Below, in pieces: positions 49,221 to 58,387 of a stretch of DNA of 64,000 nucleotides. This stretch comes from AA29 sp041481445 (GTDB lineage Bacteria; Acidobacteriota; Vicinamibacteria; Fen-336): positions 1 through 64,000 of the forward strand of contig JBGPBV010000005.1 of assembly GCA_041481445.1 (NCBI GenBank), read 5' to 3'. The notes under the pieces are model-generated. The model did no database searches. It had not been told where the DNA came from and saw only the letters and a program-made list of their open reading frames with translations. Each line of letters begins with the position of its first letter. The stretch's first letter is position 1. The translations under genes and the position numbers were made by a program.

Positions 49221-50422
49221 GCGCTCCCGCGGCCGGAGGCACGCTCGAGGTGCTGATGCCGGCGGACATCCGCTTCCCGCTGGAGCGCGCGAGCGGAGTG
49301 CAGATCGTCAAGACCGCGGCCGCGCTGGGCGCGGCGGGGACGCGCACCACCCTGCTCGTTCGCCAGAGCGACCCCCGACCGACGGCGGAGATCCTCGCCC
49401 TCTACGGGGTGGTGCCCCCTCCCGGCCTGCGCGTGCGCCGCGTGCGCGTGCTGCACCGCCGGGGCGCCTTCGCGGTGCCGCGGGCCTCGTTCCTCGCCCG
49501 CGCGACCCTCCTCGCCCTGCCCGCCCTGCGGCGCGGGGCCAGCGTGCTCACGCGGGACCTGCAGCTCGCGGACGTCCTGCTGCGCCTGCCCGGGCGGCCG
49601 CGCGTCGTGTACGAAGCCCACGCGGTGGAGGCCCTGATGTACGCCGAGCGCGGGCGCCTCTACGGCACCGCGGAGAAGAGCGACCCGCGCAAGCGCGAGC
49701 GGCTGCGCGGGCGCGAGGGGCGCGTCTGGCGCGCGGCGGCGGCGGTGGTGACGACGACGGCGGGGATCCGCGACAGCTTCGCCGAGGCCTACGGCGAGCG
49801 GACGCGCGTGCGCGTGGTGCCCAACGGCTGCGATCCGCCCGGGGAGGCCTTCGCCGGGCTGCCCGACGGCGAGCCGCAGGTGCTCTACGCGGGCCAGCTC
49901 TATCCCTGGAAGGGCGTGGACGTGCTGGTGGAGGCGTTCGCGCGCGTCCCCCGCGGGCGGCTGGTGATCCTGGGCGGGATCGAGGGCGAAGGCGACACCG
50001 CGCGCGTGCGCGCGCTCGTCGATCGGCTGGGGCTGGCCGGGCGCGTGGAGATGCCGGGCCTGGTGGCGCCGGCCCGCGTGGCGGAGGCCCTCTCCTGCGC
50101 AACGATCGTGGCCGTGCCCTTCCTGCGCACGGCCATGACCGAGCGTCACACGTCGCCGCTCAAGGCCTTCGAGGCCATGGCCGCCGGACGCGCCATCATC
50201 GCCTCCGACCTCCCGTCCACGCGGGAGGTGCTGAGGCACGGGCAGACTGCCTGGCTCGTCCCGCCCGGCGATCCGGACGCCCTCGCCGAGGGCTTGCGGC
50301 GGTTGATCGACGACCGCGCCCTCGCCGTCTCCCTGGCCCGCAACGCCCACGCCGCCGCCCCCGCCTACGGGTGGCCGGCCCGGGCCCGCGCGCTGGTCGA
50401 GGTGCTGGAGGAGCTCCGGTGA
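49217..50422 (+). CDS. GT4 glycosyltransferase
   Basis: The 401-residue GT-B protein has LMPADIRFPLERASGVQIVK in the N-domain, YEAHAVEALMYAERGRLYG and VLYAGQLYPWKGVDVLVEAF with IVAVPFLRTAMTERH, HTSPLKAFEAMAAGR. The spacing between donor motifs is usual. Sugar unknown. Start is GTG overlapping the methyltransferase stop (GTGA). Confidence 0.88.
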   Translation: MSAPAAGGTLEVLMPADIRFPLERASGVQIVKTAAALGAAGTRTTLLVRQSDPRPTAEILALYGVVPPPGLRVRRVRVLHRRGAFAVPRASFLARATLLALPALRRGASVLTRDLQLADVLLRLPGRPRVVYEAHAVEALMYAERGRLYGTAEKSDPRKRERLRGREGRVWRAAAAVVTTTAGIRDSFAEAYGERTRVRVVPNGCDPPGEAFAGLPDGEPQVLYAGQLYPWKGVDVLVEAFARVPRGRLVILGGIEGEGDTARVRALVDRLGLAGRVEMPGLVAPARVAEALSCATIVAVPFLRTAMTERHTSPLKAFEAMAAGRAIIASDLPSTREVLRHGQTAWLVPPGDPDALAEGLRRLIDDRALAVSLARNAHAAAPAYGWPARARALVEVLEELR

Positions 50423-51786
50423 GCGCGGTTCCCCGGACGCTCGTGGCCGCGCTCCTGCTCACGCTCCCCCTCGTCACCCCGCGCATCCGGGGCGCGGACG
50501 AGATCGAGTACTTCTCGTACCTGCGCTCGGCCGTGTTCGACCACGACCTCGAGTTCGGCAACGAGTACGAGCGCTTCTACGCCGCCGACCCCCAGGCCCT
50601 GGCCGGCTTCAAGGCCACCTTCCTCGACCTCCGGGAGCCTGCCACCGGCCGCCACATCAACTTCGCGCCGCTGGGCACGGCGCTGCTGTGGGCACCGGCC
50701 TATCTCCTCGTCCACGCCGGCGTCCTGGCCGCGCGCAGCCTCGGCCTGGCCGTGGAGGCGGACGGGTTCTCGCGACCCTACGTGATCGCGGTGTCCTACG
50801 CGTCCTGGGCCTACGGCATGGCCGGGCTGCTCCTCGTGCACCGCGCCCTCGTCCGCGGCGCGGCCGCGAGCGAGCCGGCGGCGGCGTGGGCGGCGGCGGC
50901 CGTGCTCTGGGCGACCCCGCTCCTGTACTACGTCACCCTCGGCGTCGGGTTCTCGCACGCCGTCTCCCTCTTCGTGATCGCGCTGCTCGTCTGGCTCACC
51001 GTCCGCTTCCGCGCCTTTGGCTTCACCCCGGCGCGGGGGGCCGTCCTCGGCCTGATCGGCGGCCTGGCCGCGCTCGTGCGCGAGCAGGACGGCCTGTTCC
51101 TCGTGGCGCCGGCCCTGGTGATCCTGCTCGAGGCCGCCCGCGCGCGACGTCCGCTGGGCGCAGTGGCTCCCCTCGCCGCCATGGGCCTGGCCGCCGCCGC
51201 CGCCTTCACGCCCCAGCTCCTGGCCTACCACGCCATCAACGGCGCCTACGGACCCTCCCGGCTGGTGGCGCGCAAGATGAGCTACGCGAGCCCGCACGCC
51301 CTGGCCGTCCTCTTCGATCCCGCGCACGGCCTCTTCGCGTGGGCGCCGCTGCTCCTCGTCGCCACCGCCGGTCTCGGCCTCGCCCTGGTGCGCGCCCGCC
51401 GCACGGACCCGCTGCCCCTGGCCCTCGCCGCCGCCCTCGTGCTGCAGGTCTGGATCAACGGGGCGGTCGAGAGCTGGACGCAGGCGGGGGCGTTCGGGTC
51501 GCGCCGGTTCGTGGGGGCCACTCCGGTGTTCGCCTGGGGGCTGGCCGCGCTCCTCGCCGCCGCGCGGCCGCGGTGGGGCCGGCGGGCGGTGGCGGCCGGG
51601 CTCGTCCTCTTCGCCTGGTGGAACGTGTCGCTGATGGTCCAGTTCGGCCTGAAGCTGATGGACCGGCAGGGCCTCGAGTGGCCGCGCGTGGCGGTGAGCC
51701 AGGTGAGGGAGGTGCCGCGCCGCCTCGGCCGGTCGGCCTGGCTCTTCTTCACCGACCGCGAGCGGCTGGTGAAGGAGGGCCGGTGA
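50419..51786 (+). CDS. GT-C-like polytopic membrane protein (family X, long form)
   Basis: The 455-residue protein has about ten to eleven membrane segments. The first loop reads RGADEIEYFSYLRSAVFDHDLEFGNEY (shown in parts: DEIEYFSYLRSAVFDHD, DLEFGNEYERFY), resembling the start of the gene at 56420 (YVRSLVKDHDLDFTNEY). Acidic residues here are the likely catalytic site. Later LFDPAHGLFAWAPLLL and GAFGSRRFVGATPVF match the same family. It would use a polyprenyl-phosphate sugar at the periplasmic face. Confidence 0.75.
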   Translation: MSAVPRTLVAALLLTLPLVTPRIRGADEIEYFSYLRSAVFDHDLEFGNEYERFYAADPQALAGFKATFLDLREPATGRHINFAPLGTALLWAPAYLLVHAGVLAARSLGLAVEADGFSRPYVIAVSYASWAYGMAGLLLVHRALVRGAAASEPAAAWAAAAVLWATPLLYYVTLGVGFSHAVSLFVIALLVWLTVRFRAFGFTPARGAVLGLIGGLAALVREQDGLFLVAPALVILLEAARARRPLGAVAPLAAMGLAAAAAFTPQLLAYHAINGAYGPSRLVARKMSYASPHALAVLFDPAHGLFAWAPLLLVATAGLGLALVRARRTDPLPLALAAALVLQVWINGAVESWTQAGAFGSRRFVGATPVFAWGLAALLAAARPRWGRRAVAAGLVLFAWWNVSLMVQFGLKLMDRQGLEWPRVAVSQVREVPRRLGRSAWLFFTDRERLVKEGR

Positions 51787-52925
51787 TCTCGGAGGCGCTC
51801 CTGGGCGCGGTGGCCTGCCCGGTCTGCCTGGAGCCGGTCGGCTGCGCCACCTGCGCCCGCGCGGGCGGGCATGCCGGGACCTGCACCGACTACGCCTCCC
51901 GTGCCGCCTGCGCCTGCGGCGGGCCGGACAAGGTCCGCCTCGCCCGCGACGGCGCCGTCCTGGTCTGCCCGTGCTGCGGGGCGCGCTATCCGATCGAGGC
52001 GACGGGCTGGGTGGACCTCGTCCCGCGGGACTCGGTAGGCGAGGTCACCCAGTACGCCGACCACGAGTTCCACGAGCGGCTGCACGTCACCGAGGCCGAG
52101 CCCGTCCTCTCCGCGCGCGTGAAGGCGGACATGATGCGGCGGATGCTGGGGGCCGCCCCCGGCGAGACCGTCCTCGACCTCGGCTGCGGCGCGGGCAAGA
52201 TGGCGCTCTACGCCGCCACCGGCAGCGGGCGCGCCGCCGGCCTCGACGTGGCGCCGTTCTTCCTGCCCAGGGCCGCCCGCGAGGTGGACCTCGTCCTGGG
52301 CGACCTGCGCCGTCTGCCTTTCCGCAAGGGCACCTTCCCGCGGGCCTATTCGCTGGACGTCCTGGAGCACCTGGACGAGGCCGGTGTGCGCGAGGTCCTG
52401 CTCGAGGCGCGGCGCACCCTCGGCCCGCGCGGGCGGCTGTTCGTCTACACGCACGCGATGGAGTCCTCGCGCCTGGCCTCCTTCCAGCGCGCAGTGAACC
52501 GCCTGGCCCGCCGCCTGGGGCGGGCCGGCCTCATCGACCACGAGCGCGAGGCCCTGCGCAAGAGCGACCATCGCAACGCCATCCGCAGCCACGAGCACTT
52601 CGAGGAGCTGTGCGCGGGGGCCGGCCTCGCCGTCGCCGAGAGGCGCTACTACAACGTGGTCTTCAAGGCCGTGGTCGAGGACCTCGGCCTGCGCCTGTTC
52701 GAGCAGTGGCGGGGGCGCGGGACGGAGCCGCGATCGACGGCGGACGAGCGCGAGGGGACCGGCCACGCGGAGGCACCGGCTCCGATCGGCGCCCGCCCGC
52801 CGTCGGCCGCCTTGATGACCGTCGCCCGCGCCCTCACCTGGCTCCTCAAGCTGGACGTCGTCCTCTTCGGCGGCGTGCGCACGGGCCCGTTCTTCGGCCT
52901 GCTCGTGCCGCGCGAGCGGGCGTGA
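51783..52925 (+). CDS. Trm112-like zinc domain fused to SAM methyltransferase
   Basis: The 380-residue protein begins with a Cys-rich zinc-binding segment (CPVCLEPVGCATCARAGGH, CACGG, VCPCCGARYPIEATGW), like the Trm112/DUF zinc ribbons that activate methyltransferases, then VLDLGCGAGKMALYAATGSG and LDVLEHLDEAG of a class I methyltransferase. A long helical tail follows. In the usual system Trm112 is a separate protein; here the two are fused. Substrate unknown. GTG start with GTGA overlap. Confidence 0.82.
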   Translation: MISEALLGAVACPVCLEPVGCATCARAGGHAGTCTDYASRAACACGGPDKVRLARDGAVLVCPCCGARYPIEATGWVDLVPRDSVGEVTQYADHEFHERLHVTEAEPVLSARVKADMMRRMLGAAPGETVLDLGCGAGKMALYAATGSGRAAGLDVAPFFLPRAAREVDLVLGDLRRLPFRKGTFPRAYSLDVLEHLDEAGVREVLLEARRTLGPRGRLFVYTHAMESSRLASFQRAVNRLARRLGRAGLIDHEREALRKSDHRNAIRSHEHFEELCAGAGLAVAERRYYNVVFKAVVEDLGLRLFEQWRGRGTEPRSTADEREGTGHAEAPAPIGARPPSAALMTVARALTWLLKLDVVLFGGVRTGPFFGLLVPRERA

Positions 52926-54058
52926 GGATCCTCTACGTGGCCACCGACCAGCGGGTGCCCGGCGCAACCGGCGGCAGCGTGCACGTCCTGGAGGTGGCAC
53001 GGGGGCTGGCCGCGCGCGGACACCAGGTGCATGCGGTGGTGGCGGCCGACGGCGGCCCCGCGCGCGAGGACGACGGGGGCGTGGTCTGGCACCGCGTCTC
53101 CTGGCGGCCGCGCCATCGGTTCTTCCGCTTCCGCGCGCGCCGGGCGGTGGAGGCGATCGCGCGGGAGGTCAGGCCGGCGGTGGTGATGGAGCGCTACTAC
53201 AACTTCGGCGGAGAAGGGGTGGCGGTGGCGGCGGGCCGCGGGATCCCGTCGCTGCTGGAAGTGAACTCGCCGGTGATCGACCATCCGGGGTCGGTCAAAG
53301 CCGCCCTCGACGCCGCCCTCCTCGTGCGCCCGATGCGACGCTACCGCGAGTCGCTCTGCCGCCGGGCGGGCGCCCTGGTGGCCCCGATCCCGGAGATCGT
53401 GCCCGCCTTCGCCCGGCCCAAGACGGAGACCGTGACCTGGGGAGCGAACGTGGACGCGTTCTCCCCCGCCCAGCGGAGCGACGAGGTGCGGCGGGCGCTC
53501 GGCGTTCCCGAGGGCGCGGTGATGGTCGTGTTCACGGGCAGCTTCCGCCCCTGGCACGGCGTGCACGTGCTGGAGGCGGCGGCGCGGCTCTTGAGCAACC
53601 GCCACGACATCTTCTTCGTCCTCGTGGGCGGCGCGCAGGCGGGGCCGGGGGACGGATACCGGGGGCGCCGGCTGGGCACGCGGCCCTACGCGGACATGCC
53701 CGCGATGGTGGCCTCCGCGGACATCGGCGTCGCTCCCTACGATCCCGCGCGCCTGCCCGAGCTCGCCCTCGGCTTCTACTGGTCGCCGCTGAAGATCTTC
53801 GAATACATGGCCTCCGGCCTGCCGACGGTCACCATCCCGCGCGTGCCTCTCACCGAGATCGTCCGCGACGGGCAGGAGGGTCTCCACGCGCAGGAAGGCG
53901 ATCCCGCGGCGTGGGCGGAGGCGTTGGCGGCCCTGGCCGCCGATCCCGGGCGGCGGGCGCGGCTGGGGGCCAGCGCGCGCGCGCGCGTGGTCGAGCGCTA
54001 CTCCTGGGCCCGCCACTGCGAGCAGCTCGAGGCCGTCTTGAAGAGGATCACCGCGTGA
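52922..54058 (+). CDS. GT4 glycosyltransferase
   Basis: The 378-residue GT-B protein has VRILYVATDQRVPGATGGSV, GIPSLLEVNSPVIDHPGS, VVFTGSFRPWHGVHVLEA and FYWSPLKIFEYMASGLPTVT. The last segment is the donor-site acidic helix of this family. Start is GTG, overlapping the previous stop. It probably adds one residue of the repeat unit. Confidence 0.88.
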   Translation: MRILYVATDQRVPGATGGSVHVLEVARGLAARGHQVHAVVAADGGPAREDDGGVVWHRVSWRPRHRFFRFRARRAVEAIAREVRPAVVMERYYNFGGEGVAVAAGRGIPSLLEVNSPVIDHPGSVKAALDAALLVRPMRRYRESLCRRAGALVAPIPEIVPAFARPKTETVTWGANVDAFSPAQRSDEVRRALGVPEGAVMVVFTGSFRPWHGVHVLEAAARLLSNRHDIFFVLVGGAQAGPGDGYRGRRLGTRPYADMPAMVASADIGVAPYDPARLPELALGFYWSPLKIFEYMASGLPTVTIPRVPLTEIVRDGQEGLHAQEGDPAAWAEALAALAADPGRRARLGASARARVVERYSWARHCEQLEAVLKRITA

Positions 54059-55218
54059 GGGTGGTCCTGGCCACGGAGGTCTACCCGCCGCGGGCGGGGG
54101 GCGCCGGCTGGTCCACGCGCGCGCTCGCCCTCGGCCTGCGCGAGGCCGGCCACGCCGTCACCGTCCTCACCACCAGCCCGGGCGTGGAGGACCTCGACGG
54201 CGTGCGGGTGCGGCGGCTCGCCGCGCCCGGCCGGCGGCGCCTGGCCGTGCCCCGCGTGCTCGCCCGCGCCCTCGCCCTCGAGGGGGCAGAGGTCGTTCAC
54301 GCCCAGCACTCGCTGTCCGCGCTGGCCGCGCTGGCCGGGCCCGAGCCCGGCCGGGTCGCCGTCACCGTGCGCGACCACTGGCCGGTCTGCTTCTGGTCCA
54401 CGCGGATCAGCCGCGGCGCGCTCTGTCCCGGGTGCGGGCTGGGGCCGATGTCGCGCTGCGTCGACGGGCACGTGCCCGCTCCGGGGGTGATGGCGTGGGG
54501 CGCGATCCCCTACATGGCGGGCGACCTCGCCCTCAAGCGCGCGGCCCTGCGCCGGGCGGGGGCGAACCTCGCGGTGAGCCGGGCCATCGCCGACGAGCTG
54601 CGCGCGGCCGCCATCCCGCGGGTGGACGTGATCCCGAACGTCGTGGACGCGGTGGAGGCCCGCACGGTCGCCGCCGGCGCCTGCTCCTGCCCCCTGCCCG
54701 AGCGCTTCCTGCTCTTCATCGGCAAGCTGGAGGAGAACAAGGGGGCGCGCCTGCTCGTCCCCGCGGTGGCGGCCGCGCGCACGGGCCTGCCCCTGGTCGT
54801 GCTGGGCGAAGGCAGCCTGGCCCATGCCCTCAAGTTCGAGGCCACCGCCGCCGGCGTCCCCCTCGTGATGCGTGGCTGGGCGGAGCGGGACGACGTGCTG
54901 CGCGCCCTGGCGCGGGCGACCGTGCTCGTGTTCCCGTCGCTGTGGCCGGAGCCACTCTCCCGGGTGCTGCTGGAGGCGCTGGCCCTGGGCACGCCGGTGG
55001 CGGCCATGGACACCGGCGGCACGCGCGAGATCCTGGGTGAGGGCGAGGCGGGTCTGCTGGTGGGCGACGCCCCCGCCCTGGCCGACGCGGTGGGGCGTCT
55101 GGCCGCGGACGAGACGCTCCGGGCCCGCGTGCGCGAGGCGGCCCGCGCCCGCGCGGACGCGTTCTCTCCGGCGGCGCTGGTCCCCCGCTACGAAGCCGTG
55201 TATCGGCGGCTCTCATGA
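54055..55218 (+). CDS. GT4 glycosyltransferase
   Basis: The 387-residue GT-B protein has VRVVLATEVYPPRAGGAGW, VTVRDHWPVCFWSTRISRG with CPGCG behind it, LLFIGKLEENKGARLLVPA and SLWPEPLSRVLLEALALGTP. The Cys pair (CPGCGLGPMSRC) between the domains is common in a subgroup of GT4s and may bind zinc. GTG start overlapping the previous stop. Confidence 0.88.
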   Translation: MRVVLATEVYPPRAGGAGWSTRALALGLREAGHAVTVLTTSPGVEDLDGVRVRRLAAPGRRRLAVPRVLARALALEGAEVVHAQHSLSALAALAGPEPGRVAVTVRDHWPVCFWSTRISRGALCPGCGLGPMSRCVDGHVPAPGVMAWGAIPYMAGDLALKRAALRRAGANLAVSRAIADELRAAAIPRVDVIPNVVDAVEARTVAAGACSCPLPERFLLFIGKLEENKGARLLVPAVAAARTGLPLVVLGEGSLAHALKFEATAAGVPLVMRGWAERDDVLRALARATVLVFPSLWPEPLSRVLLEALALGTPVAAMDTGGTREILGEGEAGLLVGDAPALADAVGRLAADETLRARVREAARARADAFSPAALVPRYEAVYRRLS

Positions 55219-56423
55219 GGGTCGCCCTGCTGAGCCGGGGCGCGCATCCCCTCCACGACCCGGGCGGCATGGAGCGCGCGGTCTACCTGCTCGCGCGGCA
55301 TCTCCAGGCGCGGGGAGTGGACACGGTGCTCCTCACGCGTCCGGCCACCCGGCCGGGCACGTTCCCCGGCCGGGTGGTGACCGTGCCCTACGGCGACGAG
55401 GGGAGGAGCCATGGGCGCGTGCTCTCGCGCACTCTCCACTATCCCGCCTTCGCGCGCCGCGTGGGGGAGACGGTGGCGGCGATGGTCCGCGCGGGCGAGG
55501 TCGACCTCGTCGACGCCCAGGGGCTCACGGCCCTCGGCTACGGCCGGTGCCGGCGCCGCGACTCCACCCTGCGCGCCCCCCTGGTCATGAACCCGCAGGG
55601 GCTCGAGGAGCACAAGACGCGCGGCCTCAAGCGCGTCGCCCTGGCCCGGCTGCGCGCGCTCTCGCGGGAGGCGGCGCGGCTGGCCGACCGCGTGGTCGCC
55701 ACCGACGCGTCCACCCGCGACGACGTGCCGCGCCTGCTGGGCGTGGACCCGTCGCGCGTGGTGGTCCTGCCCAACGGCATCGATACCGACGAGATCGCGG
55801 CGGCCACTCCGAAGGACGCGCGGGCAGTGGCGGAGGCGGCGCTGCCCGCTCTCCACGGCGCGGATCCGGTGTTCCTCTCCGTCGGCCGCCTGGAGGCCTA
55901 CAAGGGGTTCGAGGACACCGGAGCCGCGCTCTCCTCCCTGGCCGCCGCGGGAGGGCTGGGGTCGAAATGGGCCTGGGTCGTCGTCGGCGACGGCCCCGGG
56001 GCCCCGCGGCTCCGGCGTGCGCTCTCTCCCGCGGTCAGCCCGCACGTCCATCTCCCCGGACGCGTCGATGAGCCGACATTGCACGCCCTCTACGAGCGCG
56101 CCGACGTGCTCGTCCACCCGACCCGCTACGAAGGCTCGAGCCTGGTCACCCTGGAGGCCATGGCGCACGGGCGCGCGGTCGTCGCCACGCGCGCGGGCGG
56201 CATCCCGGACAAGGTCGAGGACGGCGTGACCGGGCTCCTCGTCATGCCCGGCGACCGCTCGGCGCTCGCCTCCGCGCTGGTCCAGGTGGCCTCCGATCGT
56301 GAGCGCCGGGCGGCCATGGGTGCGGCGGGCCGGCGCCGCGTGCGGGCGGAATTCGCGTGGAACGTCCTCATCGACCGCACGCTCGCGCTGTACGAGGAAC
56401 TGCTCCGCGAGGCGCGGACATGA
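55215..56423 (+). CDS. GT4 glycosyltransferase
   Basis: The 402-residue GT-B protein has MRVALLSRGAHPLHDPGGME, VVVLPNGIDTDEI, FLSVGRLEAYKGFEDTGAAL and HPTRYEGSSLVTLEAMAHGR, the last with the E-x7-E pair. Overlaps with both neighbours are ATGA. One of five GT4 genes in the 45.3-64 kb chain up to this point. Confidence 0.9.
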   Translation: MRVALLSRGAHPLHDPGGMERAVYLLARHLQARGVDTVLLTRPATRPGTFPGRVVTVPYGDEGRSHGRVLSRTLHYPAFARRVGETVAAMVRAGEVDLVDAQGLTALGYGRCRRRDSTLRAPLVMNPQGLEEHKTRGLKRVALARLRALSREAARLADRVVATDASTRDDVPRLLGVDPSRVVVLPNGIDTDEIAAATPKDARAVAEAALPALHGADPVFLSVGRLEAYKGFEDTGAALSSLAAAGGLGSKWAWVVVGDGPGAPRLRRALSPAVSPHVHLPGRVDEPTLHALYERADVLVHPTRYEGSSLVTLEAMAHGRAVVATRAGGIPDKVEDGVTGLLVMPGDRSALASALVQVASDRERRAAMGAAGRRRVRAEFAWNVLIDRTLALYEELLREART

Positions 56424-58387
56424 CGCGGGCGCCCGCCCTCGCCGCCACCGCCGCCCTCCTCGGGCTCGCCCTGGCCGTGGTCGTGATCATCGGGCGTCCG
56501 AAGGGCGCGCTGACCGCGGGCGTCCTGGCCGCGGCGGCCGGGCTGGCGCTGGTGGGGCGGCGGGCCACGCCCCCGCGCGCCCATCGTGCCGAGGCCGGAC
56601 GCCTCCTGCTCGCCCTGCTCCTCCTCGTCTCCGTCGTGCAGCTCCACACGACCGGCGGGCGGCTCGGCGGCGACGGCGTGAGCTACTACGTGTACGTGCG
56701 CTCTCTGGTGAAGGACCACGACCTGGACTTCACGAACGAGTACACGCACTACGAGCTGATCGATCGCGTCGACATCAAGGTGCCGACGCGCACCGGGCTC
56801 CGCCGGTCGATCTTCTCCGTCGGGCCCGGCCTGGTCTGGATCCCGTCCTTCGTGGCGGGGGAGGCGGTCGCACGCGTGGAGAGCGCGCTCGGCCGTGAGG
56901 TGGACCTGAGCGGATACGGGCCCGAGCACGTCAATGCCGTGGCCCTGGGCTCCCTCCTGTACGGCTTCGCGGCCGTGCTCCTGATCCACGACGTCCTGCG
57001 CCGCCACTTTCCCGCCGACACCGCGCTCTTGGGCGCGCTCCTCGTCTGGTGGGCCACCTTCCTGCACTGGTACATGGTCCACCAGCCCACGATGTCGCAC
57101 GCCTCCTCGGCGGCGGGCGCGGCGCTGGTGGTCTGGCTCTGGGACCGTCAACGGGGAAGCCCCGGCCTCCGTCCGGCCCTCCTGCTCGGCCTCGCCGGCG
57201 GCCTGGCCATGTGCCTCCGCTGGCAGAATGCGCTCCTGCTCCTGCTGCCCGGCTGGGACGTGCTGACGGCGCTCGGCCGCGGCGGGCGCGAGGCGATCCT
57301 GGCCGTACGGCGGGGCGCGCTCGTCGTGGCCGCCGCCCTCGTGGGCGCGCTGCCGCAGATGGCGGCCTGGAAGACCCTCTACGGCGAGTGGCTGCTGCGC
57401 TATCCGCCGCACGGCGCGGACTTCCTGCGCCTGGACCACCCGTTCGTGCTGCAGACGCTGTTCTCGTCGCGGCACGGCCTGCTCTCGTGGACGCCCGTCT
57501 TCTGGGCCGGCTATCTCGGCTACCTCTGGCTGGCGCGGGCGCGGGCGACGCTGTTCTGGCCGCTCGTGCCTCCGCTCGTGGCCATGACCTACGTGAACAT
57601 GTGCTCGGGGGACTGGTGGGCGGGAGGATCGTTCTCGAACCGCCGGTTCGACAGCCTGCTGCCCCTGCTCGCCCTGGGCCTGGCCGGCAGCCTCGAATGG
57701 GCCCGCCGGGCCCTGGTCCGCCATCCGCAGGCGGCGGTGTGCGCGCTGCTCGTGCCCGCGATCACCTGGAACCTGGGCGCGGTCACGCAGGTCGCGCGCG
57801 GGGAGGCCGACGCCGGGCGGGCCGCCTTCCCGCGCCTGGTCGGCGGCACCGCGCGCCTGATCGCCGACGTCGCCGGCAGCCCTCCGACCTGGCCGGCGAG
57901 CTGGATCTTCGCCTGGCGCGAGGGCCGGCCGGCCCGGCAATACGATCGGGCGGTCGGACGCTACCTCTTCTACCGCCAGAACAACCTGGGCGGCCGCATC
58001 GACGTGGGCCGCGCGGACGACGAGGCGCTCCTGGCCGAGGGCTGGGGGCGGCGGGTGGAGATCGCCGGACGGTCGTGCCGCCCGGCCACGGGGCCCGCGC
58101 GCGTGCTCGCCCCGCTGGACGTGCCGGAAGACCTGGCGCTGACGCTGACCGCGGTCAGCCCCGAAGCGCCGGAGGAGGTCGAGGTCCGCGTGAACGGGCA
58201 GGAGGCGGGCGCGATCCTGGTGGGGGGGAGGTGGACCGAAGGCCGCCTCACCCTGCCCGCCCGCTTGTGGCGGCGCGAGCTCAACGACGTGGTGGTGGCG
58301 CCCGCGGGCGGGACCGTCTGCGTGGACGCCTTGGACTTCGCGCGGCTGGCCGCGACGGCCACGCCGCTTCCGGCGCCGGGACGATGA
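56420..58387 (+). CDS. GT-C-like polytopic membrane protein (family X, full length)
   Basis: The 655-residue protein has two N-terminal membrane helices, a loop with YYVYVRSLVKDHDLDFTNEY (shown as YVRSLVKDHDLDFTNEY), about nine more membrane segments, and a soluble C-terminal domain of about 170 residues (from ARQYDRAVGRYLFY). LFSSRHGLLSWTPVFW and WPASWIFAWREGRPARQYD are shared with the gene at 59703. The acidic residues in the first loop suit a GT-C active site. Start ATG is supported by ATGA overlap. Confidence 0.78.
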   Translation: MTRAPALAATAALLGLALAVVVIIGRPKGALTAGVLAAAAGLALVGRRATPPRAHRAEAGRLLLALLLLVSVVQLHTTGGRLGGDGVSYYVYVRSLVKDHDLDFTNEYTHYELIDRVDIKVPTRTGLRRSIFSVGPGLVWIPSFVAGEAVARVESALGREVDLSGYGPEHVNAVALGSLLYGFAAVLLIHDVLRRHFPADTALLGALLVWWATFLHWYMVHQPTMSHASSAAGAALVVWLWDRQRGSPGLRPALLLGLAGGLAMCLRWQNALLLLLPGWDVLTALGRGGREAILAVRRGALVVAAALVGALPQMAAWKTLYGEWLLRYPPHGADFLRLDHPFVLQTLFSSRHGLLSWTPVFWAGYLGYLWLARARATLFWPLVPPLVAMTYVNMCSGDWWAGGSFSNRRFDSLLPLLALGLAGSLEWARRALVRHPQAAVCALLVPAITWNLGAVTQVARGEADAGRAAFPRLVGGTARLIADVAGSPPTWPASWIFAWREGRPARQYDRAVGRYLFYRQNNLGGRIDVGRADDEALLAEGWGRRVEIAGRSCRPATGPARVLAPLDVPEDLALTLTAVSPEAPEEVEVRVNGQEAGAILVGGRWTEGRLTLPARLWRRELNDVVVAPAGGTVCVDALDFARLAATATPLPAPGR

